Of a DNA stretch of 64,000 bases, positions 36,491-47,690 are shown piece by piece. The notes beneath the pieces were generated by a model. The model worked only from the letters and a program-made list of their open reading frames with translations. It made no database searches and had not been told where the DNA came from. This stretch comes from Hermatobates lingyangjiaoensis. Its lineage: Eukaryota; Arthropoda; Insecta; Hemiptera; Hermatobatidae. The stretch covers positions 493,501 to 557,500 of the forward strand of contig JAPFBL010000114.1 of NCBI GenBank assembly GCA_026182355.1. The letters are read 5' to 3'. The translations under genes and the position numbers were made by a program. Each line of letters starts with the position of its first letter. Within the stretch, counting starts at the first letter, position 1.

Positions 36491-37379
36491 TTAATAACGG
36501 TAATGATTTTTATAATAGAATAATTTAATTATGTGCATTTACTTTATAACTGTTGATATCTTTTAAAAGAATTATTGCACCTTCAAACGTCGTCTTGTGG
36601 GTTTATTCATTTTTACTTGGTAGTACAGTAGCATCATGGTATTCGTGCCAGGATACTCTTTAACACTACAGGTAGTCGGAGTGGATTTTGAAATGACTTG
36701 CTGTACTCCAGGTCATGCTGCAGTCTGTAAAATTAAACTAACTTGAACGCCAATAATTTTTTAATCAATTATTCTCTTTTAATTCAATTTATTTTTCATG
36801 CTAATTTAATGTGTTATATAAAGCGCGAAATGGTAAATTACATTTAATGTGCAGTCAGTGGGAGATATATAGTGTGTTATAAAATAGGGTGTTAACGTTG
36901 TGTATGATAAAATGGCAGAATTCTTTTAAATAATTAATATTTATTAGAGAGTTTTGAATACAAATCTTTATACGAACACATGTCATGCGTTACACCCGTG
37001 GATTGTTACTATGATATTATAGTACTAAGACCTCACAGTACAGGTCTTACAGTGCTATACAGAGGTTTATGAGAGTACAGCTATTAATAGAAGTAATCCA
37101 GACAGAAGGTCAGAATACAGATTATTTATTGAACGCAGAAGTTAGAGCCACAATTGTGAAAATTTGTGATTTATCGTGGGGTGTTGGGAAATTTCGAAAG
37201 GGGAATTGGAATCTCACTGATTAATATTTTAGGGTTCGGATTCGGAGTTTAGAGTATACATGTATCATGTATCCTGGTCACTGTGGAACACTATATGTGG
37301 TACAGAATAATATAGTCTGGGTGACTCTTATAAAACATCATTGTCATAAAGCAGCATTTATAGGGGTACAACATCAACA

Positions 37380-37560
37380 GAGCTGACTAATTTGAAAGCG
37401 CTTATAATCGCAGTTGTTACACTTAAGTACCCACGGACTAAGATGATCCTAGTAGGACCTCCACTAGAACTCACGAGCAAATCGCACGATTTTAGATGAT
37501 AAGTCGTGTGAATGTATTCTCTAAAAGCCAGCAGTATGTAGGGCAGCCCGAACGTAATGG
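37380..37560 (-). pseudogene. Possible Ty3/gypsy integrase C-terminal relic
   Basis: The minus-strand frame contains LPYILLAFREYIHTTYHLKS, then CDLLVSSSGGPTRIILVRGY. This follows the order of the conserved integrase stretch LPxxLFAxRExxHxTTGxSPFELLxG-x-RGP of Ty3/gypsy retrotransposons. Only about 60 residues are readable, and no reverse transcriptase, protease or LTR is seen nearby. The catalytic D,D-35-E block is upstream of this part and is missing. The assignment is by eye from family knowledge and is moderately uncertain. Confidence 0.45.
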
Positions 37561-37814
37561 TATACATGGTCACGTCATTGTATCTCGAGTAACACTGGTC
37601 ACTCTCACTTGGCTGCAATTCATTTAATGTATATTCATGTCGCTAAAGATTATAATGCCACTTCGAGAAAACATAAATACTCACTATGATACTTTGATAT
37701 TCTTCTTCATCCACAAGTGAAGTGAAATGATACGCCAAAACTCTTGGTTTGTATGTCAATAATTTATATATATATATTAGGAAATTGTATGGAGCAGTCC
37801 TTCTTGGAGACATG

Positions 37815-37955
37815 TATTTACGAATTTCTCGTTTATTTCCAATCTGGTTAATTTTTGGAATGATTTTCCAGTTTCCAGAAAGAAACCCGTCAGAAAACTG
37901 TAAAATCTGTGCAAAAAATTAACCAGATTGGAAATAGCCCAGAAATTCGTAAATA
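37815..37955. repeat. Inner fold-back next to the larger one
   Basis: TTTACGAATTTCTCG at 37816 and TTTCCAATCTGGTTAATTTT at about 37838 pair with AATTAACCAGATTGGAAATA and CAGAAATTCGTAAAT at about 37917-37955. The loop carries TTTTCCAGTTTCCAGAAAG. It abuts the left arm of the 37957-38292 fold-back. Confidence 0.75.
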
Positions 37956-37956
37956 C

Positions 37957-38292
37957 GATTTTTTGAGGGTTTTTCTTCTAGATATTAAAAAAAATTTCTT
38001 TACCAACGTTTCGACATATATTTATGTCTTTCTCAGATTTGGGAAATCTGTTTTGTGCCCTTGTTTTGTTTTTCCTTCATCTGTATTAATCTACTCTACA
38101 TATTTAATAACTAAGGGGAAATAACCAATTCCCCTTGGTTATTAAATATGTAAAGTAGATTAATACAGATGAAAGAAAAACAAATCAAGGATACAAAACA
38201 GATTTTTCAAGTCTGAGAAAGGCATAAATATATGTCGAAACGTTGGTAAAGAAATTTTTTTTAATATCTAGACGAAAAACCCTCAAAAAATC
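37957..38292. repeat. Large fold-back element, 164-bp arms
   Basis: Arm 37957-38120 pairs with 38129-38292 around an 8-base loop (ATAACCAA), with scattered mismatches. Each arm carries the stem-loop CTGAGAA, A, GGCAT (or GACAT), loop, ATGTC, GAAACG, on the + strand at 38213-38240. A truncated relative lies at 2800-2945. It codes for nothing recognisable and would form a long RNA hairpin if transcribed. Confidence 0.85.
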
Positions 38293-38339
38293 TTAAAACA
38301 TATGAATAGAGTGGTCAAGAAACAAACAGTATGTTATAT

Positions 38340-39200
38340 ATAGATATACACATTAACGTTTAATTAGTGTTTATAAGTAATTCAATTATACTTGATTCCA
38401 GTGGAGAAGTAACTAATTGTAACTGTATTAATATGATTGCTTAATGTTTAAACGTTACCAAGTAACATGTGTAATGATTTCAGGAATTCACTGTGAATAT
38501 GTAAATTCATTATTCATATTTTCGGATAATCTGCATTAAGTTTTCAATTATTTTTAGATTAGGTAAATTTTTTGTACTTTACTGTTGTAATTCTACCATC
38601 ATTGAAAGAAGTTAAAACATTGCTAGTCCTGTTTTCTTTTCATGATATTGTAAACACTTTTTATGTAATAATAACCTTTTTTAGGGTTTTCTTGCGGAGA
38701 GAAATAAGGCATTATAGCAACAGCAAGTCTTAAAGGCTTTTATTAAGGTTGTAGTATCTGTTAACTGTGTTTAAAAAAGTAGATAATAAAACATTTTGTG
38801 CTAATAAATCCATTTACAATGGCAAGAGGCCATAACTCTCTTTTAAAAGGAGTCATTAGTGAACAGCACAATCTTGTGGCCGATGGAAGTTACATACAAG
38901 TCTCTCAGTTAGTGAATCGTTATGTACAAATTATTTCGCACTCCATAAATTATTTGACCCCAGAAAAACTTATTGGAATCAATCCACTACTAGTTACGTT
39001 CCGCCCCTTCGACAACGTGGTATTAGTTGTGTCACGATGAATTCTAATAATATCAGAATTATCACAATTTGATAAAATTAACTCTCAAAAATACTTTTTT
39101 CAACCTGGTATTTAATAAATTCCATGCTTTTACTAAAAAGTTAAGTGAATTACCCCGCAGCTCCTTTTTTATTCTCAGGGTTCAAATTTTACTTTCGTAA
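38340..39200. other. Gene-free stretch
   Basis: An 80-codon + strand frame at 38798-39040 (MLINPFTMARGHNSLLKGVI at its start) has no recognisable domain, and its borders do not look like splice sites. I do not call it a gene. Confidence 0.45.
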
Positions 39201-39224
39201 CTTTGTTATTTTCTTTAATTAATG

Positions 39225-39390
39225 TTTCAAAATTTGTTTTTGTCGTCTTATTTTTTGCAGCCATTGCTCTATTTTTGTTTTCGTTATATACGCGAATACT
39301 ATTCGCTTTATATTTGTAAAGTTAGGTAGTAACAGCGTTAAACCAAGATGACCACCTAACTCTGAATACAATTCAAAATGATTGTTTACA
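39225..39390. repeat. Dispersed repeat, copy 1 of a nearby pair
   Basis: GCAGCCATTGCTCTATTTTT, then CGAATACTATTCGCTTTATA and TTTGT, match TCAGCCGTTCATCTTTTTTT, GAGTACTATTCGCTTCATG and TTTGT at 40150-40330, in the same orientation and at roughly 70 percent identity by eye. The minus-strand translations are also alike (TNIKRIV against TNMKRIV), which follows from the DNA similarity. It is probably the end of a larger retroelement. Confidence 0.6.
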
Positions 39391-40149
39391 ATATATTTAC
39401 TTAAGATTTTCAATTATATTTAAAAGTAACAAACACAACTTTAATAAGCTCACCAGCAGGCATTCAGATTGTCATATCATTATTTCAAGCACCATATATA
39501 TTTCCTGGGAATGTATTTAGCTGTACAGTAAAGGTGACATCCATCCCGTTCTATTTACAGCGATAATTTTCTTAAATATCCAAGAAACCAAATTTGGTTA
39601 GATTATAGTGAAAGTGATAAATATATTTTTCAACGATTTAAATATCATCTATGTGTTATGCATCCATAGGTTTTCCTGGATGCATAATCCTTTATTTTTA
39701 TTTGATTTTGATTTGCAATTCCCTTTAGTTGTAATTTTAATTTGAAATTCATTTTATCAAGATTCATATAAAACAACAAATATATTTCAATGTGACATTG
39801 ATTGAGTGTGGTTTTTGATTACTGTTCAATTGATTTAAATTTATGTTTTTAGGAGTAATTCATTTGTACCTTTTAGCACGTTGCAGTATTCGACCAGTAT
39901 CCATATGAGACCTTTGTGGGTCGTACTAGTATATATTACTACACTACGAAATATTGAATTATAGGTTATTACATAGTTTAGGGCATAGTGTTTATACTTA
40001 ATTAGAATATTAGAAACATCTTTCTAATTAGAGGTAGAACAACAATATTTAGTGATATATTTTGTGGATAAAATTTCGAAATATCCAAATTGTTAATGAA
40101 TATAGTACGTATTTTTAAAAAGTGGGGATAGTGTGGGAAAAATCGTTCA

Positions 40150-40440
40150 GATTCCGTTGTATATTGTTGTTGTTAGTGTTATTTCCTTTGAAGTTGTCTT
40201 CTTTTTTTCAGCCGTTCATCTTTTTTTGCATTCGTTAACATATACCTGAGTACTATTCGCTTCATGTTTGTTACAGCCTCAACATGTTTTGCGGGTGTAG
40301 GTTGGTTTGGAGTATGTTCCCACAAGGGAATATACATAGGCCGAATGATAGTCCTTTGTGATACCACGCAATGAAGATTGGTTCAACATTAGAAATCCTA
40401 AATTTGCCCAACCCAAGTGTATTTTGAGTAGGGGGTCTTT
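40150..40440. repeat. Dispersed repeat, copy 2 of a nearby pair
   Basis: Second and longer copy of the element at 39225. It continues with CAACATGTTTTGCGGGTGTA, GGTTGGTTTGGAGTATGTTC and a CCAACCCAAGTG block. It leads straight into the SINE at 40455-40620, so the two may be parts of one composite element. Confidence 0.6.
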
Positions 40441-40454
40441 AACGAGTACCTCTC

Positions 40455-40620
40455 ATTGTACAGGCTCGGGGCCGACGGCTTAACGTCCCCTCTGAAAGAC
40501 GACGTGCTCTGAATTAATCACCTTCTGCGTGAATAAATCAAGGGCCAGAGTGGGTATTGAACCCAGATTCTACCTGTCCAGAGCTTAGCACGTTTCGACT
40601 AGGCTAACCTGACCCCCTTT
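40455..40620 (-). repeat. tRNA-derived SINE, minus strand
   Basis: Reading the minus strand: GGGGTCAGGTTAGCCTAGTC (A-box region, 40600-40618), then TGGGTTCAATACCC (B box, 40552-40565), a body of about 60 bases, and the tail GGACGTTAAGCCGTCGGCCC at about 40469-40488. A and B boxes are about 35 bases apart, as in tRNA genes. The tail is shared with the + strand SINE at 12020-12175. This is the clearest SINE in the window. RNA polymerase III would transcribe it leftwards. Confidence 0.7.
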
Positions 40621-41440
40621 GTGGATTTAAGAAGGAGAAGACACCCTTTGTGCATGTAGATGGTTTATACTGGCTAAGCCCATGTGTAAATATAGTAATA
40701 GTTGTGCAAAGGGTTCCTGTCAAGGGCATAGTTTTTGAAAAAATTCTGTTCTTTTGCCTGTTTTCCTACAATTGAACAGCTCGGAACATAATGGCAGGCT
40801 GCAAAAGATTCTTCTATCGTATTCAAAACCATACTTTGAATGAACCAGCTAATATAAAATTGTTTAAAGAGTTGGTATATCTGACGCAAGAAGAAGTAAT
40901 CAACATCACAATCTTGTCGGAAAAACGTTGCCAATAACCTCAGCGTACTAACAAGAATGCAGTTTAATTTTATCCTTATTGGACTATAGCTGATAGTGTT
41001 CTATATTTGTCTAATTCCAGGAATTTGTGTTGAGAGCTTATAAATATAGATGTAGGAAACTATTCCTGAATAGATTATAGACGAAGCTATCGTAAATATC
41101 TTTTCATAATGTTCCGACCTTAGAAATATATTGACTATTACTCTATTCATGTACATCAAAATGTGAGTGTATTGGTTGGTCTTTGATGTTTATTATTGTT
41201 AGTAATTATGAAATACGTATGTTGTTTCCTAATCGCTGGCATACTGTGTTCAAGCCATCCCTGTAATTCTTTCTGACTCCTTGAATACAAAGTGATTGAA
41301 ATGTAACTCCCTGTTTTAAAAATTATAGTTTGTTTTTGAATATTTTTTTTTATGACAGTGAATATGAGGAAACTCAAAAAATGGAGTTTTATTTAAAATT
41401 CAATACAAACACTAACATTTATTTATTAAGTTAACAACTT
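40620..41440. other. Gene-free stretch
   Basis: A minus-strand frame at 40674-40934 is unrecognised. The part near 41190-41290 could be the diverged end of the transposase relic to its right, but this cannot be shown by eye. Confidence 0.4.
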
Positions 41441-41449
41441 TATTTGTTA

Positions 41450-41727
41450 AGTCACTCGGGGTTCCCTTGAACAGAACTTTTCAAGAGTCCTTGTGGCACA
41501 GCATAAATAGCTAATGTTATTTGCGCTACAAGTTCTTCTAATGCTGTTGGTTTCTTTTAATAAACTTGTTCCTTCAACCAGTCCGAAAGAAAAAAGTCTC
41601 TCGCTGTTAAATCGGGGCTCCTTGCCGGCCACTCGTGTAAACCACCTCGACCTAGCCAGGAAAATGTTCTTCAAGTCATTGATGAACAACAATAGCAAAA
41701 TGTGTTGGCGCGCCATCTTGGTACTTA
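41450..41727 (-). pseudogene. Mariner/Tc1-type transposase relic, C-terminal part
   Basis: On the minus strand the readable order is KYQDGAPTHFAIVVHQ, stop, LEEHFPG, stop, then after a frameshift EWPARSPDLTARDFFLSDWL, KEQVY, stop, KKPTALEELVAQITLAIYAV, PQGLLKSS. These match the second catalytic-Asp block (QDGAPxH) and the third-acid block (SPDLTxxDFFLWxxLKxxVY) of mariner/Tc1-superfamily DDE transposases. At least three in-frame stops and one frameshift make it dead. The N-terminal half is absent: similarity stops near 41727, about ten bases before the left edge of the 655-bp repeat. It is a different lineage from the mariner at 48453. Confidence 0.75.
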
Positions 41728-41737
41728 ATGAAGTTTT

Positions 41738-42389
41738 TTAATGAGCCGTTCAACGTCAAAAAACATTTACTAAAAAACAGAAAATGCACAGTAACGCCTT
41801 TATGGTAGGTTAAATATTATCCAATTCATCCTTCTCAGAATTTTCTATTTTTAGATGTAGTTTCATTTTGATTCGTTAAACGGTGTGGTTTGTATCGCTC
41901 TCACAATCTTCTGATTGAATTATAAGTCAAAATTTGTACATTGTAGTTAAAAAAAAATTTCTATAGTTTTAAAGATCAGAGGTTATTTTTTGTTTATTGC
42001 TTTTGTAGCCTTAAAGATATTTACAAAATTTCAACACTCTAGAGTTAGCAGTTTAGGAGAAAAAAAAGTCTAAAAGCAGCAGGTTTTTGGAAAAAAGTAG
42101 CTTTTTCATCATGCATAATTGCTCCCAAACAATAGAGCTCATCTAGACTATGAGGTCCATTTTTGTGTGAAATATGGAAAAAGATTTTGGTTTAAAGATA
42201 TCTTAATCCATCAAATATTGTGGACCGTAGTGTGGCCACAGACTTTGGATACATACTCACCCACCCACACACAAACATCATAGAAATAGCTTCATAAAGC
42301 TACTTCTGGGATCTCAAAACATGTAATTCCGTGAAAATCTCGACATCGATTTTTTTCACGATCACTAAACTTTACTTACAGTAAAGTAA
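41738..42389. repeat. 655-bp interspersed repeat, copy 1
   Basis: Starts TAATGAGCCGTTCAACGTCA and ends with a hairpin, CTTTACTTACAGTAAAG. The whole length matches 57283-57937 in order and orientation, including AACGCC, CTCACAATCTT, GGACCGTAGTGTGG, ACTCACCCACCCACACACA and TTCACGATCACTAAACTTTA. There is no long open frame. The 3' hairpin recalls Helitron ends, but no CTRR terminus follows. The first bases (ATGAGCCGTT) also match the end of the MITE at 11214. Confidence 0.85.
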
Positions 42390-45006
42390 TTAAATAGAAT
42401 GGATGTTTCGTGGATAGTTCTTTTGGCCTTAATTAAGTAGATAATTTTTTCGGGTTTTTAATTTTCGTTTCAATGAAATAATTTATATTATACTTATGTA
42501 ATATTCTTTTATTTTGTTTAATAGTAATGTTACTTGCTTTATATTTAGTATTAGTACTATAGTACTGTTTTTCTCTCGGTTTACGGTCTGTGAACACATT
42601 CACAGTGGATGGAGTGGAATGCTCAAATTGTAGGGAATGTCGATATCTGTTCTTGTGTTTTATAGTTTAATGTTTCATGTATTGGACCGCTTGTGAACTG
42701 ACTGACCACAACCATTAGGGGTCGATATATTGAAAGCGAATCATATTGCATTATTTTCATTCGGTTTCATTCTGCTTTTAAGAGAATTTAACGAATTTCA
42801 AAATAAGAAAATGGCGGTTCAACCGGACTTTATAAATCTTAATATTACACTATATCTAGAATAGAACAAAGGACTTACTGCAATTGGTTTTACGAACAAT
42901 ATTTCCTGGTTAGAAGAAGACAGAAGGAAAATAAATGGAAAGGAATGTGTCATTGTAACACGTGTAGTACGTGTCTGTGTTATTACAGAATTATATATTT
43001 TATATAAATAAGAGAGGGAATTACACTAATAAACTGTAAGCGAATTACACTCTCACTTTCGAAGAAATATAATCGCTAATATTATTGCATTAAATTTAAT
43101 TCGTAATTTCATAATTCGAAAACTTTTAGGTATTTATTGACATATTTTATATTCGTATTTAGTTGTGCGAAGTACATTTGCGTACCTGAAATCGAATAAT
43201 GAATTACTCTTCAAAGAATTGTATTAAAATGGGATGTCTTTTTGAAGTGTTTAAGGTCTGCTTGTCAGGAGTAGCTAAGCAGTTGTTTGAATATGGTTGA
43301 GAGGAAATGACCAATGAACGTCGAGATAAAGGTGTCATTATGTTTAACGGACGATTTATAATCTCCGATGTTTTGCCTTGTTAATCTTATTCTTGTTGTC
43401 ATAATTGCTATCTGTATTCGTAATGCTGTTATTACTGTCGGATTACTGTCTGACAAATTACTCTCTTCAGAATTGACCTGGATTGAAACTGAAATCTAGT
43501 TTCCCAAATCATTTATATTTACTATCGTCTTTATCAGACAGTTTAAAGGTTAACTAGGACAATATTGGCTCTAAGAATGATAAGAAGTGTAGGCCAGACA
43601 CAAAAACGCCTTGCATTTCTGTATGATTGACTTCTTATAAAATCATTAACAAAGAAGGATCAGCTCTTACCATCTGAGTATGCATTCATGTGGAGAAGTA
43701 CATACCTGCTTGATGTTGCTCATACCTTGCGTTTCCCTTATCTCGTTTGGTTCTTGGTTGCTTATATTCATCATAGTGATGTTAGTCAAAGTAATCCAAA
43801 GTATGCGGCCATTATGAAACCGGCTCCTTCTCCAAACTACAGCTGTACGAAATCCCAGTAGACAATTGACTACCCTGTCAATTAACATAGCAGCTATAAA
43901 CGTAAACTCCTCTTGAAGCATTCTTGTTTTAAGTCACTTAAATAATAACAAACTGCTATTTATCTTGTATTCAATCGCCTCACTGGCTTATCATCAACAG
44001 AAAACTCAATACACAACGAGATAAAGTTGCAATAACAAAGTGTTTTTTTCAGAAACACAATATCCCCAACACTTTCATCATTTTCTTATCGTTCTCATTG
44101 TTATTCAACTAGATTAAATTAGTAATTTCCTTTATTTACTTCCATCTAATTTCGACAAAATTGAATTCAGCTATTGATAAGGGGTTATTTTTGACTATGA
44201 TGAAACGATGTGACTCGTATAGTGCCAAAAAGTTGTCCAAATAAATTATACGTTATATTTTATTTCAATGCTGGCCTTTTAGTTTGTTTGAGAAACCTTT
44301 GATTTATCCAGGTAATGCATCTGTCAGAGTCCCGATTCATTTTAGTACTACATAAATGAATTACTATTATACATAGTTTGGTAAGTTCGCACACAATAGT
44401 GCATTGTGATTTTTATGGTTTTTTGTGAAATTAATTTCCAATATTTGGCTAATTGAATATTTTGAAAATAGGATAAGATTTAATAAGAGTAGGTAGAATG
44501 TTGCACTGTAATTGAAAAAACTCTAAATTAATAATATTGGTGATGAAGTGAAGTAGGGATGAAGTCATCTTGGGAGATATTGTAAAGAGTGGAACAAAAG
44601 CCTAGTCTTTCTTGAAAACCTGTCTGTGTAATTGAACACAATAGTGCGACCTTGGTTTGCTCTGCTCTGAGGTAAGAGACTTTCGCAACCTTTCCACCGA
44701 CAAAAAGTGCAGCAAATAATATTTCTCGCCATATTGCTGACCTATAGATATGCAAAATATTAAATGTTTGTTAGATCGGCTTGCAGGAATTTATAATTGT
44801 TATTGAGAGCTCTTTGAGTGTAAAGAAATTGCTCTAAGTTAAATCGACTGCGAAACCACGATGATTACTGTATAAAAGAATTAAGTTCATTGGAATATAG
44901 AAAAAAAAAAATATGTTAATGTATGAAGTGAGGCTACTAATTAAATTAGTAGTATCACAAGGTCATACTCTTATGAATGGCTTTAGAAGTAGTATAGCAT
45001 AGCGGT

Positions 45007-45020
45007 GGGGGGGGGGGGGG
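45007..45020 (+). repeat. G14 homopolymer
   Basis: Fourteen consecutive G within AT-rich DNA. Confidence 0.9.
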
Positions 45021-45357
45021 TCAATGATCTGCAATTAGGCCGGTTTAACCACAACCTAAGGTCCAAACCACTGGATTGATTCTCAGGCTTCAACTGAAGC
45101 TATCTTAGTTTATTTATAAATCAGTATCTGATAGTGGGCAGAATTTTAGAAAGACTTCTTGAGAGATTCTTTGGAAGGAAACTGTTTCATTTTCTACACT
45201 AATAAATTGAAAGACATATTGTAAGCGCGGGACCTTTTGTGCTAGCAGTGGAACGCTGACCTCTACTCCATCTGAGGCATATGAAAGGAGTTAGTTTTGT
45301 GAAATCTCTTTTTATTAATGCAAAAACTGTTTTATTGTTGTGTATTCTTCATTTTAG

Positions 45358-45377
45358 AGCAAGTTTTACCTAAAGAG
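45358..45377 (+). other. Candidate 20-base microexon
   Basis: TTGTGTATTCTTCATTTTAG is a good acceptor ending at 45357. The 20-base segment AGCAAGTTTTACCTAAAGAG is followed by GTGAGA, a reasonable donor. It is too short to assess coding. Chance co-occurrence is quite possible in 64 kb. Confidence 0.2.
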
Positions 45378-46169
45378 GTGAGAACTGTGATTGTTTACCT
45401 CTTTTTTTTTCTTTTTTAGCGTTTTTCAATTTACAATTTTATTTTTACAAGTATATACAAGTATACTGAGTTTGTGAGAGATTTGTTACGCGATTAAGTT
45501 TGTATGGATATTTGTATGTGTGTCTGTATGTTTGTTAAACAAAAATGGCCACATAAAAGGTAAATTAAAATACTTTCTGTTGAATTGTTGGATATAAAAG
45601 TTTATAAATCCATTTTGAAATGGTTCAAAGCCATTCTGGGAGAGAGTAATCCCTTCAAACATAATCCTCGAGTGTTGGATTAGAGGCGGGAGTACTGGAC
45701 ATCACGCCCGCTCTCCCGCTACAACTTGTAATATCCCTCTACAAATGCCGTCATGCAACTTTTACATTCTTCTCGCCAGTTTCCTCTCTCATCTCATTCC
45801 ATTATTGCTAAATCAAGTCCACTTATTTTCTCTTTTGTTTACACCATTGTTTATTATAGTGTACAAACTTGTTAATTGCCGGTGTTGTGTCATGTTGTAA
45901 ATTGCGGAATTTTTTTTTCTATTTGGAATGAAAAGGGTAGAGGGATGTTTGGTCAAATGCAAAAGTTTTGGGTTCGCTTCTACATTATGATATAATTACA
46001 AAAGTGGTCCTCGTCGCAGTTACACTTAAACTCACTCAATAGCTTTGGTTGAAAGATCTTAATACCATTACTGAATTTTGTACTGTTGGTTTAGACGTTG
46101 ATTTATATATATATATACGCAGAAAAACCGCAATAAATAAACATGTGATGAAATCGATGAATTTAAAAT

Positions 46170-46400
46170 CACAATGAAAAAAAAAACAATAGAAATAAAT
46201 GCTCTGACGTCCTTACTTTGTGTCATCAGAGAGCAATAAAAGTAAAAACTGAGAAGCAAGCTAACATAAAAATAATAGAGAACAATGTCTTCTCCATTAA
46301 ATTTATGTTAGCTTCACAGTTTTTACTTTCTTTGCTCTCTGATGACACAAAGTAAGGACCTCAGAGCATTTATTTCTATTGTTCTCCTTTTTCCATTGTG
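46170..46400. repeat. Fold-back element, about 100-bp arms
   Basis: CACAATG, then a poly-A run, ACAATAGAAATAAATGCTCT, GACGTCCTTACTTTGTGTC and ATCAGAGAGCAA form the left arm. The right arm is the reverse complement from TTTATGTTAGCTTCACAG at 46302 to CATTGTG at 46400. Arms differ at a few sites. A (TA)n tract lies just outside the left end. Confidence 0.85.
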
Positions 46401-46599
46401 GTTTAAACTTCATAATATATATGTATATACATATTATGTATATATTATCAACTCAAATATATTCTTCATTTACACAGAGCCTTAACTTAGCAAGGTGATT
46501 CCACTGTGTGCCACTTTGTATCAGTTGGTGGACACATTCACATCTCCACTCTTTGTTCCTTCTTCTTTTTCCTTGTCTCCATTCGTCTCTTCTCTTCTT

Positions 46600-46615
46600 C
46601 CCCCCCCCCCCCCCC
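46600..46615 (+). repeat. C16 homopolymer
   Basis: Sixteen consecutive C preceded by a CT-rich stretch. It splits the frames of the region. Confidence 0.9.
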
Positions 46616-46744
46616 AAGATGACAAGACAACCGAAATGATCGAGAATCGCGTTTTCATTTGTTTTGTTGTTATAAGCGTAATTATACACCTTTTTGGACC
46701 GTTTATTTTCAATCCAAGGTGTTATATTATATGTATATATATAT

Positions 46745-46940
46745 ATCAAGATTTCACATAAACACCTGAAATAACAACGATATACAAAAGGACAACAAAT
46801 GTTTCGCATTAAACTATAGATACGGAATGATACGAACACACTTAAATCAATAAGTTTTGGTTGAACCGTCATCAGGAGAGTTGAGATTGGGACAACAAGC
46901 GCACTTGCGAAGCGACATTGAGTCCCCAAATGTATATATA
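46745..46940. repeat. Single-armed member of the fold-back superfamily
   Basis: The left end ATTTCACATAAACACCTGAA is the same outer end as in the GACGAAGACC family, but the core differs. On the minus strand it carries CTGATGA, C, GGTT, C, AACC, then AAAAC at 46854-46875. Both sides end in short (TA)n runs. A 158-codon minus-strand frame across this area is a by-product of the repeat. Confidence 0.6.
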
Positions 46941-47009
46941 TAACATTTAGCGTAAAACCCCACGTCTCTTAAGGATAATAAATGAAATAGCCATCAATTA
47001 CCACATATA

Positions 47010-47115
47010 TATTTTGACAGTCGTTATCATACTATGATATATCGTTATATGATATGATATATCATATACGTATGATATGATATATCATACGTATATATCG
47101 TTATCATACTATGCA
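47010..47115. repeat. Nested ATATGATATG palindromes
   Basis: GATATGATATATCATATACG and related words repeat and invert several times. The outer words GTTATCATACTATG occur at both ends (about 47023 and 47100). It is a small locally amplified palindromic satellite. Confidence 0.65.
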
Positions 47116-47445
47116 ACACTCTTTTTGATATAAAATTGCCTATCCACACTAACAAAGACGAAAAGACAAGAGTCATGTAGGTGGTCTTGAGGAAAATACG
47201 TTCTCACGTTGTGAGGTGGATTTGAAGGAAAGTTGGTAGGTTACTCTTGTGACAAGGCCGCTGTATGTCTTTTAGGGAGAAATGTTTAAATTTGTTGTTT
47301 TCAGAAGTGAAATTGACTAGTATGTTAAAATTTGAATACATGAAATTATAATAAAATAATATATTAGACAATTATATCAACGAATGAATATTTTCTTATT
47401 CATTCAAACATGTTTAATTTTAGCAATAATGTCTCTTTTGTTTTT

Positions 47446-47458
47446 GTTTAAGGTAATT
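47446..47458 (+). other. Weak recursive-splice-like junction
   Basis: A T-rich tract (CTCTTTTGTTTTTGTTTAAG) ends at 47452 and is followed by GTAATT. AAG is a poor acceptor and GTAATT a middling donor, so this is listed only for completeness. Confidence 0.12.
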
Positions 47459-47625
47459 GTAATGATTCTTTTATTCGGTTAAATCATTTCGAATCAATTT
47501 CAAACCAATTTTAATCAAGAGAATATTTGCTGAAGTTGGATAATAAGAGTTGTTGTCCAAGGTAACGGGTCTTTAAGTAGTAATTGTGATAACGCGAGGC
47601 TGGAGGAGCAGTTGAAGAGATACGA

Positions 47626-47690
47626 GCGGGTTCAACTGCAAGACAAGTTAAGCGAGTTGTTGCTTTATCCAATAGAGCAACAGAGTCTTC
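47626..47690 (-). repeat. tRNA-derived SINE head
   Basis: On the minus strand TTGCTCTATTGGATAAAGCA resembles a tRNA D-arm and A box, and GCAGTTGAACCCGC a B box, about 22 bases apart after the shortened middle. No shared tail is seen. It sits alone in AT-rich DNA. Confidence 0.45.

Larger units (their letters stand above)
42390..46100. other. Gene-free stretch
   Basis: AT-rich. It contains only a possible 20-base microexon at 45358 and weak tRNA-like sequence on the minus strand near 45235-45285 (GCCTCAGATGGAGTAGAGG). No other feature is supported. Confidence 0.5.

Noticed and set aside
42370..42389. Helitron 3' end
   Set aside because: A terminal hairpin is present, but neither copy is followed by the CTRR terminus and no rolling-circle replicase remnants are seen.
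44630..44660. Donor-like CTCTGAG then GTAAGAG as a third ratchet site
   Set aside because: The preceding GAG is a poor acceptor and the pyrimidine tract is broken by G residues.
46453..46929. 158-codon minus-strand open frame, the longest in the window
   Set aside because: It runs through a C16 tract, (TA)n runs and a dispersed repeat. The translation has poly-G and IYIYTY runs typical of microsatellites.
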